The position numbers and the translations under genes were made by a program. The notes beneath the pieces are model-generated. The model was not told where the DNA came from. It was given only the letters and a program-made list of their open reading frames with translations, and searched no databases. From the NCBI GenBank assembly GCA_016721765.1, contig JADKHO010000002.1, positions 806,001 to 870,000 of the forward strand: DNA of 64,000 nt, in the 5' to 3' direction. This DNA is from Bacteroidota bacterium (GTDB taxonomy: Bacteria > Bacteroidota > Bacteroidia > UBA4408). This document shows, one piece after another, positions 61,367 through 64,000 of the stretch; within the stretch, counting starts at the first letter, position 1, and each line of letters starts with the position of its first letter.

Positions 61367-62680
61367 TTAACCTTTATAAAACAACCATTTCCATAGTTCT
61401 TTGTAGGATACTTTTTTGCCGTACATAAGTATTCCGGTGCGGTAAATTTTAGCGGAGAGCCAGGTGGTTCCTAAGAAACCTAGCACAAGACTTATCATTG
61501 ATACAATTAAATCAAAAGCAGGAACACCGTAGGCGATGCGCACCATCATAATTACCGGTGAGGTAAATGGAATAACAGATAACCAAAAAGCCTGCGAACT
61601 CTCGGGATTGGAAACAACTGACTGAGCCATGGTAAATGCCAAAATAAGCGGAATGGTAATGGGCAGCATAAATTGTTGTGTATCCGCTTCACTATCCACA
61701 GCTGCACCAATAGCTGCAAACAAAGCACCATAGAGTAAATATCCGCCAAGGAAATAAAAAAGAAAAGCCCCAATTAAAAGCGGAAAATTAAAATTCCCCA
61801 ACAATGAATTCAAATCAAAATCCTGCTTCTCCATTACCTTTTGCTGGGCATTCATGGGTGTGTTGGATTTAAATGTTTGCTCCACTTGAGTCGCATCGTA
61901 TTTATCCTTTACCATCACTTTGGAAACAACACTTGAAATAGCAAAGGTGAGTATTATCCAAAGTAAAAACTGGGTAAGCCCCACCAATGCTATCCCAACA
62001 ATTTTGCCCATCATCAATTCGAATGGCTTTACGGAAGAAATAATGACTTCAATAATTCGACTGGTTTTTTCTTCAATAACTCCCCGCATCACCTGCGCTC
62101 CATACAAGAAAATAAACATGTAAATAAGTACAGCGCCCATAAATCCAATGGCTGCATTCATTGCAGTATTGCTGCTTTTTTGCTCGCCCGATTCTTCAAT
62201 TTTACTCGTTTCTAAAACAATGGATGTTTTTACAGAAGATAGTTTTTCTTTATCGATACCGGAAGCAATTAATTTCCAGTCTTCAATCTTTGCTGAGAAG
62301 GTACTTTTAAGCAAATCTTCTGCCGAAAGGCCCAATTGCTTTTTATAAAAAAGCTGAATTTTATTGGAACTCAGGATATTTTCGGGGATAAATAAAATTA
62401 TGTTGTAATCGTTGTTGTAAAAATCTTTTTGTGCAGAAGATAAATTCTTATCCGAAAAATAAAAAGCTAAATTTTTAGTGCTTTCGAGTTTTCCTGCAAA
62501 TAATTTTGAATCATCAATGACTTGTACTTTTTGCACTTCTTGCTCACTGCGCTCCATCAAGACCCGCGCAAATATTAATCCTGCCAACAATAAGGGTCCA
62601 AGAATGGTCATGATTAAAAAGGATTTCTTTTTAACCCGTGTGAGGTATTCTCTTTTTATGATTAAGGTAATTTTGCTCAT
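61367..62680 (-). CDS. ABC transporter permease (NatB/YhaP-like)
   Basis: A 437-residue membrane protein. One N-terminal segment (SFLIMTILGPLLLAGLIFA) precedes a large extracytoplasmic domain (residues about 40-170), then five to six segments with ERSEEKTSRIIEVIISSVKPFELMMGKIVG-type motif (seen as EEKTSRIIEVIIS and LMMGKIVGIALVG) and VDSEADTQQFMLPIT. This is the layout of ABC-2 type Na+ or drug export permeases of the NatB/YhaP group. It is 15 bases after its ATPase gene on the same strand. Confidence 0.88.
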   Translation of the reverse strand: MSKITLIIKREYLTRVKKKSFLIMTILGPLLLAGLIFARVLMERSEQEVQKVQVIDDSKLFAGKLESTKNLAFYFSDKNLSSAQKDFYNNDYNIILFIPENILSSNKIQLFYKKQLGLSAEDLLKSTFSAKIEDWKLIASGIDKEKLSSVKTSIVLETSKIEESGEQKSSNTAMNAAIGFMGAVLIYMFIFLYGAQVMRGVIEEKTSRIIEVIISSVKPFELMMGKIVGIALVGLTQFLLWIILTFAISSVVSKVMVKDKYDATQVEQTFKSNTPMNAQQKVMEKQDFDLNSLLGNFNFPLLIGAFLFYFLGGYLLYGALFAAIGAAVDSEADTQQFMLPITIPLILAFTMAQSVVSNPESSQAFWLSVIPFTSPVIMMVRIAYGVPAFDLIVSMISLVLGFLGTTWLSAKIYRTGILMYGKKVSYKELWKWLFYKG

Positions 62681-62695
62681 TCCATTTACTATTTG

Positions 62696-63643
62696 CTACT
62701 CGGTATAACCTACTGCAGCTGTTTGTTGTTGCCCGGCGTTAACTTTTGAAATAAATATATCGTTCATGGTGGGAATAACTTCATTAAACGAAATCACTTG
62801 CACATGGGGTAATATAGTGGCCAATACATCATTTGGAGTGGCGTTGTTCAGCATTTTCACAGTAGCTTTACAAATGTCATCGTGTTGGCTTTTTTCGGTC
62901 AATTCAAAACCTGCCCACAATGCGTTTGTAAATGCAATCATATTTCCTCGAAATTCAACTTGGTAAGTATTGGTTGCATTGGCTTTGCGAATGGCTTTAA
63001 CATTGCCATCGAGTATTTTTTTTGACTTATTGATGAGGGCAATTTCATCACACAATTCCTCCACCGAACCCATGTTGTGGGTGCTAAAAATAATTGTAGT
63101 TCCTTTTGCCTTTAATTCTAAAATTTCGTTTTTGATGAGGTTGGCATTGATGGGATCGAATCCACTAAAAGGTTCATCCAAAATAAGCAAACGCGGCTCA
63201 TGCAAAATGGTAACAATAAACTGGACTTTTTGCTGCATTCCTTTTGATAGCTCTTCAACTTTTTTATTCCACCAAGCTTGAATTTCAAATTTTTCGAACC
63301 AGTATTTTAATTTTCGGCTGGCTTCACTCCTACTTAATCCTTTAAGTTGTGCAAGATATAAGACTTGTTCGCCAACTTCCATTTTTTTATACAAACCACG
63401 CTCCTCAGGCAAATAACCAATTTGCTCGATGTGTTCAGGAAGCAGTTTTTTACCGGCAAAAAATAATTCACCGCTATCCGGTCCGGTAATTTGATTGATG
63501 ATGCGAATGAGCGAAGTTTTACCGGCTCCATTTGGGCCGAGTAAGCCGAAAATACTCTTTTCAGGAACAGCGATACTTACATCGTCAAGCGCGGTATGCG
63601 TTGCATATTTTTTTACAATATTTTTTGCCGAAAAAAGTTCCAT
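62696..63643 (-). CDS. ABC transporter ATP-binding protein (NatA-like)
   Basis: A 315-residue ATPase. Walker A is GPNGAGKTSL (about residues 36-45), Q-loop GYLPEERGLY, the signature ELSKGMQQKV, Walker B LLILDEPFSGFDP and the His switch STHNMGS. A C-terminal extension of about 80 residues follows the nucleotide-binding domain, usual for the NatA/YhaQ group. It powers the permease encoded just downstream. The pair probably exports a small molecule or ion; the substrate is unknown. Confidence 0.93.
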   Translation of the reverse strand: MELFSAKNIVKKYATHTALDDVSIAVPEKSIFGLLGPNGAGKTSLIRIINQITGPDSGELFFAGKKLLPEHIEQIGYLPEERGLYKKMEVGEQVLYLAQLKGLSRSEASRKLKYWFEKFEIQAWWNKKVEELSKGMQQKVQFIVTILHEPRLLILDEPFSGFDPINANLIKNEILELKAKGTTIIFSTHNMGSVEELCDEIALINKSKKILDGNVKAIRKANATNTYQVEFRGNMIAFTNALWAGFELTEKSQHDDICKATVKMLNNATPNDVLATILPHVQVISFNEVIPTMNDIFISKVNAGQQQTAAVGYTE

Positions 63644-63661
63644 TGTATGCCGGTAATAAAT

Positions 63662-64000
63662 TTAAATTTTGAGTCTGCGCGCCTGATTACTTGATTTTGG
63701 CGGATTCCAAGGATCGTTGTAAGAGGAACGGAAAAGTAATTCACGCGTGTGTGCAATCGTACGCACTATACGTAAAAAATACCCGTTGTAAATGGCCATG
63801 AGTGGCACATAAGGTAGAAGTTTCAATTTTGTTTTTGGCTTCTCGACAACAGTTAAAGCCATAAAAAATTGCAGAAAATTACTGGTGGTATACATCAATT
63901 GATTCATCAAAAAAATGTACATCAGCAATTGCGAATAATTAAAAATAATATCTAAACCATAGAGGTACCAATGGAAATTTAAAATTACGTTAAACAAAAT
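63662..64000 (-). CDS. 3' end of a probable membrane glycosyltransferase (partial)
   Basis: The frame is open to the window edge, so the gene begins outside. The visible 112 or so residues have two membrane segments (LDIIFNYSQLLMYIFLMNQLMY and FLQFFMALTVV regions), then LLPYVPLMAIYNGYFLRIVRTIAHTRELL and a polar tail NDPWNPPKSSNQARR. This resembles the C-terminus of processive family 2 glycosyltransferases such as IcaA/PgaC-like enzymes, where a final helix follows the membrane bundle. The catalytic part is not in the window, so the call is tentative. It ends 18 bases before the ABC ATPase start. Confidence 0.6.
   Translation of the reverse strand: MLFNVILNFHWYLYGLDIIFNYSQLLMYIFLMNQLMYTTSNFLQFFMALTVVEKPKTKLKLLPYVPLMAIYNGYFLRIVRTIAHTRELLFRSSYNDPWNPPKSSNQARRLKI

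Overview
The window is AT-rich chromosomal DNA from a member of the Bacteroidota. Three things point there: promoters of the TTTG / TAnnTTTG type ahead of many genes, two very large secreted proteins ending in the gliding-motility-associated (type IX secretion) C-terminal domain, and many lipoproteins of the type usual in this phylum. Genus cannot be fixed from the sequence alone. No rRNA, tRNA, insertion sequence, prophage or CRISPR array was recognised.

Layout. (1) 1-23319 is a surface polysaccharide locus: a family 2 and a family 4 glycosyltransferase, a FemAB/GNAT-like acyltransferase and a NodB-fold deacetylase, then, on the opposite strand, a 15.2-kb gene for a 5063-residue repeat adhesin (3654-18845), then a second family 4 glycosyltransferase, an O-antigen ligase/polymerase, a PLP aminotransferase and an undecaprenyl-phosphate sugar transferase. 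(2) 23335-34854 is mostly housekeeping: transglutaminase-like protein, nucleoside phosphorylase, two tandem universal stress proteins, DUF4197 protein, a selenium module (selD plus mnmH) for selenouridine tRNA, a sterol-desaturase-type hydroxylase, a TIGR02757 protein, a MntA/HepT toxin-antitoxin pair, rhodanese, DedA and aroE. (3) 34957-48584 holds uvrB, a lipoprotein, a second T9SS-exported protein, a radical SAM/SPASM protein, and a run of same-strand genes (RND/MMPL exporter, rmlA, epimerase, polyprenyl synthetase, MauE-thioredoxin fusion) ending in three small paralogous cysteine-rich lipoproteins. (4) 48590-53986 holds a sigma-54 activator without a DNA-binding domain paired with ppx, bioD, a lysophospholipid-type acyltransferase and an orphan preA. 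(5) 54006-59758 is an aromatic catabolism block: cytochrome P460-like lipoprotein, then hmgA, a peroxiredoxin, hppD and paaABC. (6) 59882-64000 holds rplS, trmD, a GC-rich tandem hairpin element, an ABC exporter pair and the 3' end of a probable glycosyltransferase.

Most notable: the giant adhesin, with two unrelated near-identical repeat families (about 231 bp x 14 and 258 bp x 13) flanked by divergent SprB units; the triple family of small lipoproteins sharing the pattern C-K-[KR]-C-x2-C-S ... C-G-x5-T-x-Y directly downstream of a membrane thiol-redox protein; a pair of interlocked divergent promoters; and several intergenic tandem arrays with fixed 7-, 8- or 9-bp period. Protein family assignments come from reading motifs by eye, with no database search.
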